A DNA stretch of 64,000 nucleotides from Aeromonas veronii (GCA_041319085.1 CP101033.1:3677501-3741500); one strand, 5' to 3'. Counted from the first letter of the stretch, positions 34,964 to 43,005 are shown. Translations and numbers: made by a program. Notes: a model not told the origin generated them from the sequence alone.

Positions 34964-35914
34964 TCAGGACATCAACCCCAGGTAGTTCATCAGGGCGGCC
35001 CCCAGACTGGTGGTGATCAGCGAGCCCAGCGTGGTGGTGGCGATGATATTGGCGGCCAGCACGCTGTCGCCCCCCATGGCGCGGGTCATCACATAGCTGG
35101 CGGCGGCGGTGGGGGTGGAGCTGATTAGGAACAGGATGCCGAGCGCCTGCGGGCTGAAGCCCAGTGCCCAGGCCCCCATCACCAGCAGCACCGGGATGCA
35201 GAACAGCCGGTTGGCGGTAGCCCAGCCGGTCAGCAGGGCGCCGCCGCGCAGGGCCTTGAGGTTGAGGCTGGCGCCGGTGCAGAGCAGCGCCAGCGGCAGG
35301 GTCATGTTGGCGAAGTAGTTGCCGGTGGTGATCACCAGCTGGGGCAGCTCGATGCCGAGCAGGCCGAACGGCAGGGCCGCCACGATGGCGATGATCAGCG
35401 GGTTTTTGGCGATCCCCCTGAGGATCGGCTTGATCCCCTTGCTGCCACCAAGGCTGCGGGTCAGGGTGATCACCGCGAGCACGTTGTAGAGCACGGTGAC
35501 CGAGCCCACCAGCAGGGCGGCAGCACCGATCCCCTCAGCGCCGTAGGCGTTCTGCACATAGGCCAGCCCCATGATCCCCATGTTGCCGCGAAAGCTACCC
35601 TGCACGAAGATGCCGCGCTGGCGCCGCTCGGGGATGAAGCGGGCCGCCAGCAGCTCTAGCAGCAGAAAGCCGGTGAGGGTGCCGAGCAGGCCATAGAGGA
35701 TGAGCCAGGGGCTCGGCATGGTGGAAAAATCGGTGCGCACCATGCTGAGGAACAAGAGGGCGGGCAGGGTCACCTGGAACACCAGACGGGAGGCAGACTC
35801 GACGAAACTGTCGGGCAACAGACCCAGCTGCTTGAGCCAGATGCCAAGCAGCAGCACCACGCAGATGGGGCCTGTAATAGAGAGGGAGAAGTGCAGACTG
35901 GCCAGCAGACTCAT
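34964..35914 (-). CDS. AEC-family (auxin efflux carrier-like) transporter
   Basis: Inner-membrane permease of the AEC family, which includes malonate and other organic-acid carriers. From ATG 35914 it has 316 residues and about ten membrane segments. Family stretches are GIWLKQLGLLPDSFVESASRLVFQVTLPALLFLSM, FVQGSFRGNMGIMGLAYV and SSTPTAAASYVMTRAMGGDS. The Shine-Dalgarno is AGGA. Diverged copies of its own 5' and 3' ends flank it, suggesting the resident gene was replaced by a homologue. The substrate is unknown. Confidence 0.9.
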   Translation of the reverse strand: MSLLASLHFSLSITGPICVVLLLGIWLKQLGLLPDSFVESASRLVFQVTLPALLFLSMVRTDFSTMPSPWLILYGLLGTLTGFLLLELLAARFIPERRQRGIFVQGSFRGNMGIMGLAYVQNAYGAEGIGAAALLVGSVTVLYNVLAVITLTRSLGGSKGIKPILRGIAKNPLIIAIVAALPFGLLGIELPQLVITTGNYFANMTLPLALLCTGASLNLKALRGGALLTGWATANRLFCIPVLLVMGAWALGFSPQALGILFLISSTPTAAASYVMTRAMGGDSVLAANIIATTTLGSLITTSLGAALMNYLGLMS

Positions 35915-35985
35915 GATGGATGTCCTGTGCGATAGACGGGGCCCGTGACGGAGAGAGATTGAAGCAGACTGGCCAATAGACCCAT
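35911..35985 (-). repeat. Diverged duplicate of the AEC gene 5' end, forming a 24-codon upstream ORF
   Basis: Reads MGLLASLLQSLSVTGP against MSLLASLHFSLSITGP of the gene, and carries its own copy of the leader CGCACAGGAC before its ATG at 35985. The offset is 71 bases, so the frame differs. It ends at TGA 35913-35911, overlapping the real start as ATGA. Translation of this short frame could be coupled to the transporter. Confidence 0.85.
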
Positions 35986-36063
35986 GATGCGCGTCCTGTG
36001 CGATGGCGAATGGCACGGCGTTCGCCGGGGCCAAAAGGGCATTCTAACGCCATGGGCTTGTAT

Positions 36064-36116
36064 TCACAGGGGTTAATCACAACAATGTGGGCAATTCCAC
36101 CGCCGAGCCCCTGTGA
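36064..36116 (+). repeat. Inverted repeat just before treR
   Basis: TCACAGGGG (36064-36072) and CCCCTGTGA (36108-36116) are exact complements 35 bases apart, ending 8 bases before the treR start. It could be a leader hairpin hiding the start or paired operator halves. Confidence 0.45.
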
Positions 36117-36124
36117 GCCACTTT

Positions 36125-37072
36125 ATGGACAAAAAACTGACCATCCTCGATATCGCCCGACTCAGTGGCGTCGGCAAGTCGACCGTCTCCCGGGTGCTCA
36201 ACCAGGACCCCAAGGTGAAGCAGGCTACGCGCGAGCGGGTGGAGCAGGTCATCGCCGAGCACGGCTTCGTGCCGAGCAAATCGGCGCGGGCCATGCGCAG
36301 CCAGAGCCAGCAGGTGGTGGGGATCATCGTCTCGCGGCTCGACTCCAGCTCGGAAAACCAGGCGGTGCGCGGCATGCTGGAGACTCTCTACCAGCGCGGC
36401 TACGATGCTGTGCTGATGGAGAGCAAGTTCTCCCCCTCCAAGGTGCAGGAGCATCTGGCGGTGCTGGAGCGGCGCGGGGTGGATGGCATTATCCTGTTCG
36501 CTTTCAACGATCTCGACTATGCCGCCATGGCGCCGCTGAAAGAGAAGCTGGTGCTGGTCGCCCGCGAATATCCCGGTTTCTCCTCGGTCTGCTTCGACGA
36601 TGCCGGCGCGGTGTGTACCATGCTGGCGCAGTTGGCAAGCCGTGGTGCCCGCGACATCGCCTATCTGGGGGTGGATGCCTCGGATCTCACCACCGGCCAG
36701 CGTCGCCTCGACGCCTATCTCGCTTACTGTGCAGAGCAGGGGTTGCACCCGCGCAGCGCCCTCGGCGATCTCAGCCTGCAGAGCGGCTACCGGCTGGCGG
36801 CCGAGCTGCTTACTCCCACCACCCAGGCGCTGGTCTGCGCCAGCGATACCCTCGCTATTGGCGCGGCGAAATACCTGCAGGAGCAGGGGCGTAGCGAGGT
36901 GCTGGTGACCGGCCTTGGCAACAACCCCATGCTCAGTTTCCTCTTCCCCAACGCCCTTAGTCTCGATCTGGGCTACAAGGGGGCGGGTGAGCAGGCAGCC
37001 CGTCAGCTGCTCGATCAGATCGAGCAGGAGCAGCCGCCACTGGCAACCATAGCCCCCTGCCGAACCCTGTGA
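36125..37072 (+). CDS. treR: Trehalose operon repressor TreR (LacI family)
   Basis: LacI-type repressor that senses trehalose 6-phosphate in E. coli. From ATG 36125 it has 315 residues, exactly as in E. coli. The helix-turn-helix is LTILDIARLSGVGKSTVSRVLNQDPKV; SARAMRSQSQQVVGIIVSRLDS and ASDTLAIGAAKYLQEQ match E. coli TreR closely. No good Shine-Dalgarno is seen, so expression may be low. It lies directly before treB on the same strand; operators are between them. Confidence 0.95.
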   Translation: MDKKLTILDIARLSGVGKSTVSRVLNQDPKVKQATRERVEQVIAEHGFVPSKSARAMRSQSQQVVGIIVSRLDSSSENQAVRGMLETLYQRGYDAVLMESKFSPSKVQEHLAVLERRGVDGIILFAFNDLDYAAMAPLKEKLVLVAREYPGFSSVCFDDAGAVCTMLAQLASRGARDIAYLGVDASDLTTGQRRLDAYLAYCAEQGLHPRSALGDLSLQSGYRLAAELLTPTTQALVCASDTLAIGAAKYLQEQGRSEVLVTGLGNNPMLSFLFPNALSLDLGYKGAGEQAARQLLDQIEQEQPPLATIAPCRTL

Positions 37073-37109
37073 GCCCCATCACAACCAGCTGAACAAAAAA
37101 CGCGCTTTT

Positions 37110-37125
37110 TGTGACCTTGGCCACG
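37110..37125 (+). promoter_or_regulatory. Candidate CRP site before treB
   Basis: TGTGA-CCTTGG-CCACG has a perfect left half and 3 of 5 matches in the right half of the CRP consensus. It abuts the TreR operator. E. coli treBC is CRP-dependent, which supports the reading. Confidence 0.45.
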
Positions 37126-37145
37126 AAATGGGAACGTTCCCATTT
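37126..37145 (+). promoter_or_regulatory. TreR operator 1
   Basis: AAATGGGAACGTTCCCATTT is a perfect 20-base palindrome centred on AACGTT, like known TreR operators. It lies 121 bases before treB. Confidence 0.8.
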
Positions 37146-37171
37146 TGATCAAGCGAGATTGTCGGCATGCT

Positions 37172-37190
37172 AAATGGGAACGATACCAAG
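37172..37190 (+). promoter_or_regulatory. TreR operator 2, imperfect
   Basis: AAATGGGAACG repeats the left arm of operator 1 exactly, followed by ATACCAAG as a degenerate right arm. Its centre is 46 bases from operator 1. Probably a weaker second TreR site. Confidence 0.6.
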
Positions 37191-37265
37191 AATGCTCGGG
37201 CCACAAAGAGTGGCCCTCAAGAGCGATGCAGACCACGATTCAATGGCGTCACAGAGGGAAGACCC

Positions 37266-38696
37266 ATGTCCAAGATCAACGCACAGCACCTGGCCACCCT
37301 GATCGACAAGATCGGCGGCCAGGAGAACATCGCCACCGTCAGCCACTGCCTGACCCGGTTGCGCTTCGTCCTCAGCGATCCGGCCAAGGCCGACAGCAAG
37401 GCCATCGAAACCATCCCGGCGGTGAAGGGGAGCTTCACCCAGGGCGGTCAGTTCCAGGTGGTGATCGGCAACGAGGTAGAGCAGTGGTACAAGGCGCTGA
37501 CCGAACAGCTCGGCGTCAGCGGCGGCAGCAAGGAGGCCGCCAAGCAGGCGGCGCGCCAGAACATGAATCCGCTGGAGCGGGGCATCTCCCATCTGGCGGA
37601 GATCTTCGTGCCGCTGTTGCCCGCCATCATCACCGGCGGTCTGATCCTGGGCTTTCGCAACGTCATCGGCGACATCAAGATGTTCGACGACGGTACTCAT
37701 ACCCTCACCGAGATCAGCCAGTTCTGGGCTCAGGTGCATGCCTTCCTCTGGCTGCTGGGCGAGGCGATCTTCCACTTCCTGCCGGTCGGCGTCTGCTGGT
37801 CTGCGGTGAAGAAGATGGGCGGTTCCGAGATCCTGGGTATCGTGCTGGGCATCACGCTGGTGTCGCCGCAGCTGATGAACGCCTATGGCATCGGCCAGCA
37901 GAGCCCGGAAGTGTGGGACTTCGGCCTGTTCGTGATCCAGAAGGTGGGTTATCAGGCGCAGGTCATTCCGGCGCTATTGGCGGGTGTATTCCTGGCCTGG
38001 GTGGAGACCAACCTCAAGCGGATCATTCCGGCCTATCTCTATCTGGTGATTGTGCCGTTTGTCTCGCTGCTGCTGGCGGTGATCGTGGCTCACGCCTTTA
38101 TCGGCCCGTTCGGCCGCTGGATTGGTGAGGGCGTCGGCTTCGCTGCCAAGGCGGCCATGACCGGCTCCTTCGCTCCTATCGGTGCCGCCCTGTTCGGATT
38201 CCTCTACGCGCCGCTGGTCATAACCGGCATCCACCACACCACCAACGCGGTGGATCTGCAGCTGATGCAGAGCATGGGCGGCACCCCGATTTGGCCGCTG
38301 ATCGCGCTCTCCAATATCGCGCAGGCTTCTGCCGTGGTGGGTATCATTCTGATTAGCCGCAAGGAGAACGAACGGGAGATCTCGGTGCCTGCCGCCATCT
38401 CCGCCTATCTCGGGGTGACCGAACCGGCCATGTACGGTATCAACCTCAAGTACAAGTTCCCCATGCTGTGCGCTATGGTGGGTTCCAGCCTTGCGGCCCT
38501 TATCTGCGGTTTCGCCGGGGTGATGGCCAACGGCATCGGAGTAGGCGGCCTGCCGGGCATCCTCTCCATTCAGCCGCAATACTGGGCGGTGTTTGCCATC
38601 GCCATGCTGGTCGCCATCGTGGTGCCGGTGGTGCTGACCCTGCTGGTTTACAAGCGCCAGCAAGCGGCCGGCAAGCTGGCCGAAGCCAGCGCCTGA
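37266..38696 (+). CDS. treB: PTS trehalose transporter, EIIBC
   Basis: Imports trehalose as trehalose 6-phosphate. From ATG 37266 (AGAGGGAAG upstream) it has 476 residues. The EIIB domain (1-~90) has the phosphorylated Cys in TVSHCLTRLRFVL. The EIIC domain (~105-460) has about ten membrane segments, with GITLVSPQLMNAYG and the motif ITGIHHTTNAVDLQLM. There is no EIIA domain, so it must use the EIIA-Glc encoded elsewhere. It is followed by treC. Confidence 0.96.
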   Translation: MSKINAQHLATLIDKIGGQENIATVSHCLTRLRFVLSDPAKADSKAIETIPAVKGSFTQGGQFQVVIGNEVEQWYKALTEQLGVSGGSKEAAKQAARQNMNPLERGISHLAEIFVPLLPAIITGGLILGFRNVIGDIKMFDDGTHTLTEISQFWAQVHAFLWLLGEAIFHFLPVGVCWSAVKKMGGSEILGIVLGITLVSPQLMNAYGIGQQSPEVWDFGLFVIQKVGYQAQVIPALLAGVFLAWVETNLKRIIPAYLYLVIVPFVSLLLAVIVAHAFIGPFGRWIGEGVGFAAKAAMTGSFAPIGAALFGFLYAPLVITGIHHTTNAVDLQLMQSMGGTPIWPLIALSNIAQASAVVGIILISRKENEREISVPAAISAYLGVTEPAMYGINLKYKFPMLCAMVGSSLAALICGFAGVMANGIGVGGLPGILSIQPQYWAVFAIAMLVAIVVPVVLTLLVYKRQQAAGKLAEASA

Positions 38697-38763
38697 ATCT
38701 GATTGTCAGGGCGACCCAACGGATCGCCCTCTCCCATTTCAATTTGTGACAAGAGAAAGAGCC

Positions 38764-40425
38764 ATGAGCCAAACACCCTGGTGGCAGAGCGCCGTGATTT
38801 ACCAGATTTACCCCAAGAGCTTTCAGGATTCCGGCGCCCGTGGCACCGGCGATCTCAAGGGGATCATGGCCCGCCTCGATTACCTCAAGACGCTGGGGGT
38901 CGATGCCCTCTGGCTGACCCCGGTTTACGTCTCGCCGCAGGTGGACAACGGCTACGACATCGCCGACTACCTTGCCATCGACCCCGCCTACGGCACCATG
39001 GCTGATTTCGAGGCGCTGCTGGCTGCCGCCCACGCGCGCGATATCCGCATCGTGATGGATATTGTGGTCAACCACACCTCCACCGAGCACGCCTGGTTCA
39101 AGTCGGCGCTGGGGGACAAGAACAGCCCCTACCGTGACTACTACATCTGGCGCGATCCGGTGGATGGCGGCGTGCCCAACAACTGGCAATCCAAGTTTGG
39201 CGGCAGCGCCTGGGAGCTGGATGAGCTCACCGGTCAGTACTACCTGCACCTGTTTGCCCGCGAGCAGGCGGATCTCAACTGGGAAAACCCGGCGGTACGT
39301 GCCGAGGTGAAAAACATCATCCACTTCTGGGCCAAGAAGGGAGTGGATGGGTTCCGCCTCGACGTCATCAACCTTATCTCCAAGGATCAGGCGTTCCCGA
39401 ATGACGAGATAGGCGATGGCCGCCGCTTCTACACCGACGGGCCGCGCATCCACGAATTCCTGCAGGATGTGAGCCGCGACGTGTTTGCCCCGGTGGGAGC
39501 CATGACGGTGGGGGAGATGTCCTCTACTTCGCTGGAGCACTGCCAGCGCTATGGCGCGCTCAATGGCTCCGAGCTCTCCATGGTGTTCAACTTCCACCAT
39601 CTGAAGGTGGATTACCCCAACGGCGACAAGTGGACCAAGGCGCCGTTCGATTTCCTCGAACTCAAGCGTATCTTCAACCACTGGCAGAGCGGCATGCACG
39701 GCAAGGGGTGGTCGGCGCTGTTCTGGTGCAACCACGATCAGCCGCGCATCGTCTCCCGTTTCGGCGATGAGGGCGAGCATCGGGTCGTGGCCGCCAAGAT
39801 GCTGGCCAGCACGCTGCACGGCCTGCAAGGCACCCCCTACATCTATCAGGGGGAGGAGATCGGCATGACCAACCCCGGCTATCAGCGCATCGATGACTAT
39901 CAGGATGTAGAGAGCCGCAACATCTTCGCTATCAAGCAGGCCGAAGGAGTGAGCGAGGCCGAGATCCTGGCCATTCTCGGTGCCAAGTCCCGCGACAACT
40001 CGCGCACCCCGATGCAGTGGAGCGCTGCGCCCAACGCCGGTTTTACCAACGGGACGCCCTGGCTCAAGCCCGCCGCCAACTATTCCGAGATCAATGCCGA
40101 GGCGGCGCTGGCCGACCAGCACTCGGTGTTCTGGCACTATCGTGATCTCATTGCGCTGCGCAAGGCGCACCCCATCTTCACTCAGGGGGATTATCAGGAG
40201 TTGCTGACGGGGCACCCGCAGATCTGGGCCTATGCCCGCCGCGCCAACGGTCAGACCCTGCTGGTCGTAAGCAACTTCTACGGCGAGCCGGTTGAGTTTG
40301 CCTTGCCTGATGAACTGCAAAGCGGGCAAGGTCGGCTGCTGCTCGGCAACTACCCGGATAGCCCGGCCCAACCGCAATCGGCTATGCTGCGCCCTTATGA
40401 ATCCCTGATCTGGCTGATGGAGTAG
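38764..40425 (+). CDS. treC: Trehalose-6-phosphate hydrolase (alpha,alpha-phosphotrehalase)
   Basis: GH13 enzyme splitting trehalose 6-phosphate into glucose and glucose 6-phosphate. 553 residues starting MSQTPWWQSAVIYQIYPKSFQDS. GH13 regions: MDIVVNHTS, GFRLDVINL (nucleophile Asp), VGEMSS (acid/base Glu) and WCNHDQPR. The upstream Shine-Dalgarno is AAGAGAAAGAG. It is 67 bases after treB and 3 bases before the acetyltransferase gene, so all three are likely one operon. Confidence 0.96.
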   Translation: MSQTPWWQSAVIYQIYPKSFQDSGARGTGDLKGIMARLDYLKTLGVDALWLTPVYVSPQVDNGYDIADYLAIDPAYGTMADFEALLAAAHARDIRIVMDIVVNHTSTEHAWFKSALGDKNSPYRDYYIWRDPVDGGVPNNWQSKFGGSAWELDELTGQYYLHLFAREQADLNWENPAVRAEVKNIIHFWAKKGVDGFRLDVINLISKDQAFPNDEIGDGRRFYTDGPRIHEFLQDVSRDVFAPVGAMTVGEMSSTSLEHCQRYGALNGSELSMVFNFHHLKVDYPNGDKWTKAPFDFLELKRIFNHWQSGMHGKGWSALFWCNHDQPRIVSRFGDEGEHRVVAAKMLASTLHGLQGTPYIYQGEEIGMTNPGYQRIDDYQDVESRNIFAIKQAEGVSEAEILAILGAKSRDNSRTPMQWSAAPNAGFTNGTPWLKPAANYSEINAEAALADQHSVFWHYRDLIALRKAHPIFTQGDYQELLTGHPQIWAYARRANGQTLLVVSNFYGEPVEFALPDELQSGQGRLLLGNYPDSPAQPQSAMLRPYESLIWLME

Positions 40426-40428
40426 GTA

Positions 40429-41022
40429 ATGGAGAAGGTGGTGCGTGGTGCCGAGTGGCAGAAGATGGTTGCGGGGGAGCCTTATGATGCGGGCGATCCC
40501 GAGCTGAAAGCGGCGCGCGAGCGCTGCCGCAGGCTCTATCACACCTTCAACACCAGCTGGCAGGAGAAACCGGCGCGGGATGCTTTGCTTCACGAGCTGC
40601 TTGGTAGTCGCGGCCAGGAGTGCGCTATCAATCCGCCGTTCTTCTGCGATTATGGTGCCAATATCTTCGTGGGGGAGAACTTCTACGCCAACGTGGGCTG
40701 CACCATCCTCGATGTCTGCGAGGTGCACATTGGCGACAACGTGCTGCTGGCGCCCGGGGTACAGATCTACACTGCGGCTCACCCGGTGGCGGTGGCGCCT
40801 CGCATCAAGGGGGTGGAGTTCGGCAAGCCGGTGCGGATCGGTCACAACGTCTGGATTGGCGGCTGCACAGTTATCTGCCCCGGCGTCACCATCGGCGATA
40901 ACAGCGTCATCGGCGCAGGCTCGGTAGTGACCAAGGATGTGCCCGCCAACGTAGTGGCGGCTGGCAACCCCTGCAAGGTGCTGCGGCCGATGACGGCACA
41001 AGAGCTTGAAGGGGTCATCTAG
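40429..41022 (+). CDS. Maltose/galactoside O-acetyltransferase-like (Maa/LacA family)
   Basis: Left-handed beta-helix acetyltransferase of 197 residues that transfers acetyl from CoA to sugar hydroxyls. The N-terminal Mac domain is EWQKMVAGEPYDAGDPEL. Hexapeptide repeats run from ~75 to ~185. The catalytic His is in YTAAHP, and GHNVWIGGCTVICPGVTIGDNSVIGAGSVVTKD is the classic core. It starts three bases after the treC stop, so it is translated with the trehalose genes. It may acetylate overflow glucose or trehalose; this is inferred from context. Confidence 0.9.
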   Translation: MEKVVRGAEWQKMVAGEPYDAGDPELKAARERCRRLYHTFNTSWQEKPARDALLHELLGSRGQECAINPPFFCDYGANIFVGENFYANVGCTILDVCEVHIGDNVLLAPGVQIYTAAHPVAVAPRIKGVEFGKPVRIGHNVWIGGCTVICPGVTIGDNSVIGAGSVVTKDVPANVVAAGNPCKVLRPMTAQELEGVI

Positions 41023-41147
41023 CGGTGAACAGGGGCCATGCCTGTTGCGCTATCTAATTGATAAAAAAGCGACTGTCAGATTATTTTGCATTCAGTGCTT
41101 ATGTTCAGGACCGCTCGGCCGATACTGTTGAGTGCAGGAGGAACCCA

Positions 41148-41336
41148 ATGGATATATCAAGTTCTGCAAATGCGTCGTTTGGTTCTGCGTTGATGGCGGC
41201 CAGTCTGGCCAAGAAACAGCAAACTCAAGAGGGCGAAGCTGCGCTGAAGCTGCTGCAAAACGCAGCGCAATCAGCGCCGGTTGCACCGACATCGGCCAAC
41301 TCTTCTCTGGGAAGCAAGATCGATATTCGCGTCTGA
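41148..41336 (+). CDS. YjfB-like small protein (putative motility protein family)
   Basis: 62 residues from ATG 41148, with AGGAGGAACCCA upstream. MDISSSANASFGSALMAASLAKKQQTQEGEAALKLLQ resembles the YjfB family, short proteins beginning with Asp-Ile/Val and a helix of small residues, annotated as putative motility proteins without a proven role. The second half is Ala/Ser/Pro-rich. It is flanked by a strong bidirectional terminator. The assignment is from memory of the family pattern. Confidence 0.65.
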   Translation: MDISSSANASFGSALMAASLAKKQQTQEGEAALKLLQNAAQSAPVAPTSANSSLGSKIDIRV

Positions 41337-41344
41337 CCCTAATG

Positions 41345-41377
41345 AAAAAGCCCCCATCTCGCGATGGGGGCTTTTTA
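41345..41377. terminator. Bidirectional terminator between the convergent genes at 41336 and 41391
   Basis: Fourteen-base perfect stem AAAAAGCCCCCATC / GATGGGGGCTTTTT with loop TCGC. A and T runs on both sides allow use from either strand. Confidence 0.92.
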
Positions 41378-41390
41378 TTGCCGCCACCGT

Positions 41391-41846
41391 TCACGCACTG
41401 GCATTCAGCAGTTTGCCAACCCCCTCCCCCTTGCCATTGGGCAGGATCTGTTTAAAAGCGCCGAGCAGCTGATCGAGATTGAGATCGCTGGCACCAAGGG
41501 TGCCCTTGAGGGTATCGAGTTCGCTTTGCAGCGCATCGAGGCGGGTACTCTGGGTGCCGTTGGCCAACTGGCTACAGGCGCTATCGATGGCGGCAGGAAG
41601 GGATTGGCCGCTATTCTCCTGCCCCAGAGTCTGCATCAGCTCACCCATAAAGTGGTTGATGGCTGGGCGATTTTGCTCGCTATTGGCATCCTTGATGCCG
41701 AGTCGCTGAAACAGACTCTGGACGGTCGGCAGCAGGCGCTCCTCCTGCACGGTTTGCTGCACAGGCTGGGGATTGGCACTGCTGCCGAGCAGCTGACTGC
41801 CCAGCTTGAGGGCGATTGAGGCAAGGGGAAGCAGGGTACTGATCAT
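41391..41846 (-). CDS. Uncharacterised 151-residue protein
   Basis: From ATG 41846 (GGAGAG upstream) it begins MISTLLPLASIALKLGSQLLGSSANPQP, a hydrophobic or amphipathic N-terminus rather than a clear signal peptide. The rest is soluble and helix-rich, with a possible heptad-like stretch (ALQSELDTLKGTLGASDLNLDQLLGAFKQILP). I recognise no family. It is convergent with the small YjfB-like gene. Confidence 0.7.
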   Translation of the reverse strand: MISTLLPLASIALKLGSQLLGSSANPQPVQQTVQEERLLPTVQSLFQRLGIKDANSEQNRPAINHFMGELMQTLGQENSGQSLPAAIDSACSQLANGTQSTRLDALQSELDTLKGTLGASDLNLDQLLGAFKQILPNGKGEGVGKLLNASA

Positions 41847-42277
41847 GATATCTCTCCGCGATGGCAGCCCTTGGTGGTGATGTGAGAAGGAATGCATAAG
41901 CGGGGCCAGAACGATGAAAAAAACGCCAGCCATAGCCAACTCATTGAGCCGCCCCGCGATTTGAATCGCTGCCTCGTGCTTGGGCATGACCAAAGTGGGC
42001 ATCAGGAGGGCATCGGGCGGCCAGCAACTGCCGCTGGGGATCAGCGCGGCAAAGGGGCATTGCCGGAGCAAACCGGGAGCGGCGGGATGTCCTTATTCTC
42101 CACGCCAGCCATCCCCGCAAGCACACCTTTTTCATTCATGAAACTTATGACCATTAAGAACATGTAAATTTTCTTATCTAACATGTTCGCGCATGATGGC
42201 TCCCAAACCGGATTTGCCGTTGCCGCTATGCTGTCCGGCAGCCGCTCCCCCTCGCCTCTTTCGATTCTGGAGTCGTT
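41847..42277. other. Divergent non-coding region between the 151-residue protein gene and the B3/4-domain gene
   Basis: Frames of 60-90 codons on both strands lack ribosome sites or family-like sequence, so I call no gene. It becomes AT-rich from 42120 and contains the inverted repeat at 42158-42188, likely the promoter region of the gene at 42278. Confidence 0.5.
42158..42188 (+). promoter_or_regulatory. Inverted repeat, candidate operator
   Basis: GAACATGT (42158-42165) and ACATGTTC (42181-42188) are exact complements 15 bases apart in an AT-rich promoter-like stretch, 90 bases before the gene at 42278. No regulator is identifiable from the motif alone. Confidence 0.45.
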
Positions 42278-42970
42278 ATGTCACTGATTACCCCCCATAT
42301 CTCCCCCGAAGTCAGCCAACTGGCCCCCGGCTTTCGCGCCCTGAGCATCACGGTAAAGGCCGCGACCGTGGTTGACCCGAAGGTGGGGGCGCGCGCTCTT
42401 GATGAAGCCTGCACCGCCATGCTGAGCGCCGATGTGCCGTGGGCAGAGGCGCACATCGCTGCCTGGGGCGATCTGTTCAGAAAGTTCGGCGCCAAGCCGC
42501 AGCGGACTCCCTGCTCCGCCGAGGCCCTGAGAAAACGGGTCGCCCGCGACGGCAACCTGCCAGCCATCGATCCCGTGGTCGATCTATACAACGCCATCAG
42601 CATCCGCTACGCCATTCCGGTCGGAGGCGAAAACCTGCTCGCCTATGAGGGGCTGCCGCGACTGGTGGTGGCAGATGGCAGCGAGCTGTTCGATACCATG
42701 AAAGGGGGCGAGCCCGCCCACGAATCTCCGGAACCCGGCGAGGTGGTCTGGCGGGATGAAAAGGGGGTCACCTGTCGGCGCTGGAACTGGCGGCAGGGTG
42801 TACGTACCCGACTAAGTGTCAATTCGGGCCAGATGTGGTTCATTCTGGAGAGCCTGCCCGAGATGCCGCTGGCTGCCTTGTATGAGGCTGGAGATAAGCT
42901 GATTGCAGGACTGAGGGAGATGATGCCGGCAGCGGTGATCGCACAGAGCCTGCTCGGCGATGTTGAGTAA
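42278..42970 (+). CDS. B3/B4 tRNA-binding domain protein
   Basis: 230 residues, with GGAG upstream. It is a free-standing version of the B3/4 domain of the phenylalanyl-tRNA synthetase beta subunit: NLPAIDPVVDLYNAISIRYAIPVGGENL, VWRDEKGVTCRRWNWRQGVRTRLS. In PheRS this domain edits Tyr-tRNA-Phe. Free-standing homologues are conserved but poorly studied; a trans-editing role is possible. It is convergent with the membrane-protein gene at 43047. Confidence 0.87.
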   Translation: MSLITPHISPEVSQLAPGFRALSITVKAATVVDPKVGARALDEACTAMLSADVPWAEAHIAAWGDLFRKFGAKPQRTPCSAEALRKRVARDGNLPAIDPVVDLYNAISIRYAIPVGGENLLAYEGLPRLVVADGSELFDTMKGGEPAHESPEPGEVVWRDEKGVTCRRWNWRQGVRTRLSVNSGQMWFILESLPEMPLAALYEAGDKLIAGLREMMPAAVIAQSLLGDVE

Positions 42971-43005
42971 ACCGAAGGACGAGCCAACTCGTCACCGATA
43001 GATAC

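Noticed and set aside
38500..41001. 833-codon open frame on the minus strand across treB end, treC and the acetyltransferase
   Set aside because: Antisense shadow of three certain genes; the translated sequence is His/Gly/Val-rich without domains.
41892..42167. 91-codon plus-strand frame between the 151-residue protein gene and the B3/4 gene
   Set aside because: No ribosome site, mixed low-quality composition and overlap with an equally weak minus-strand frame.
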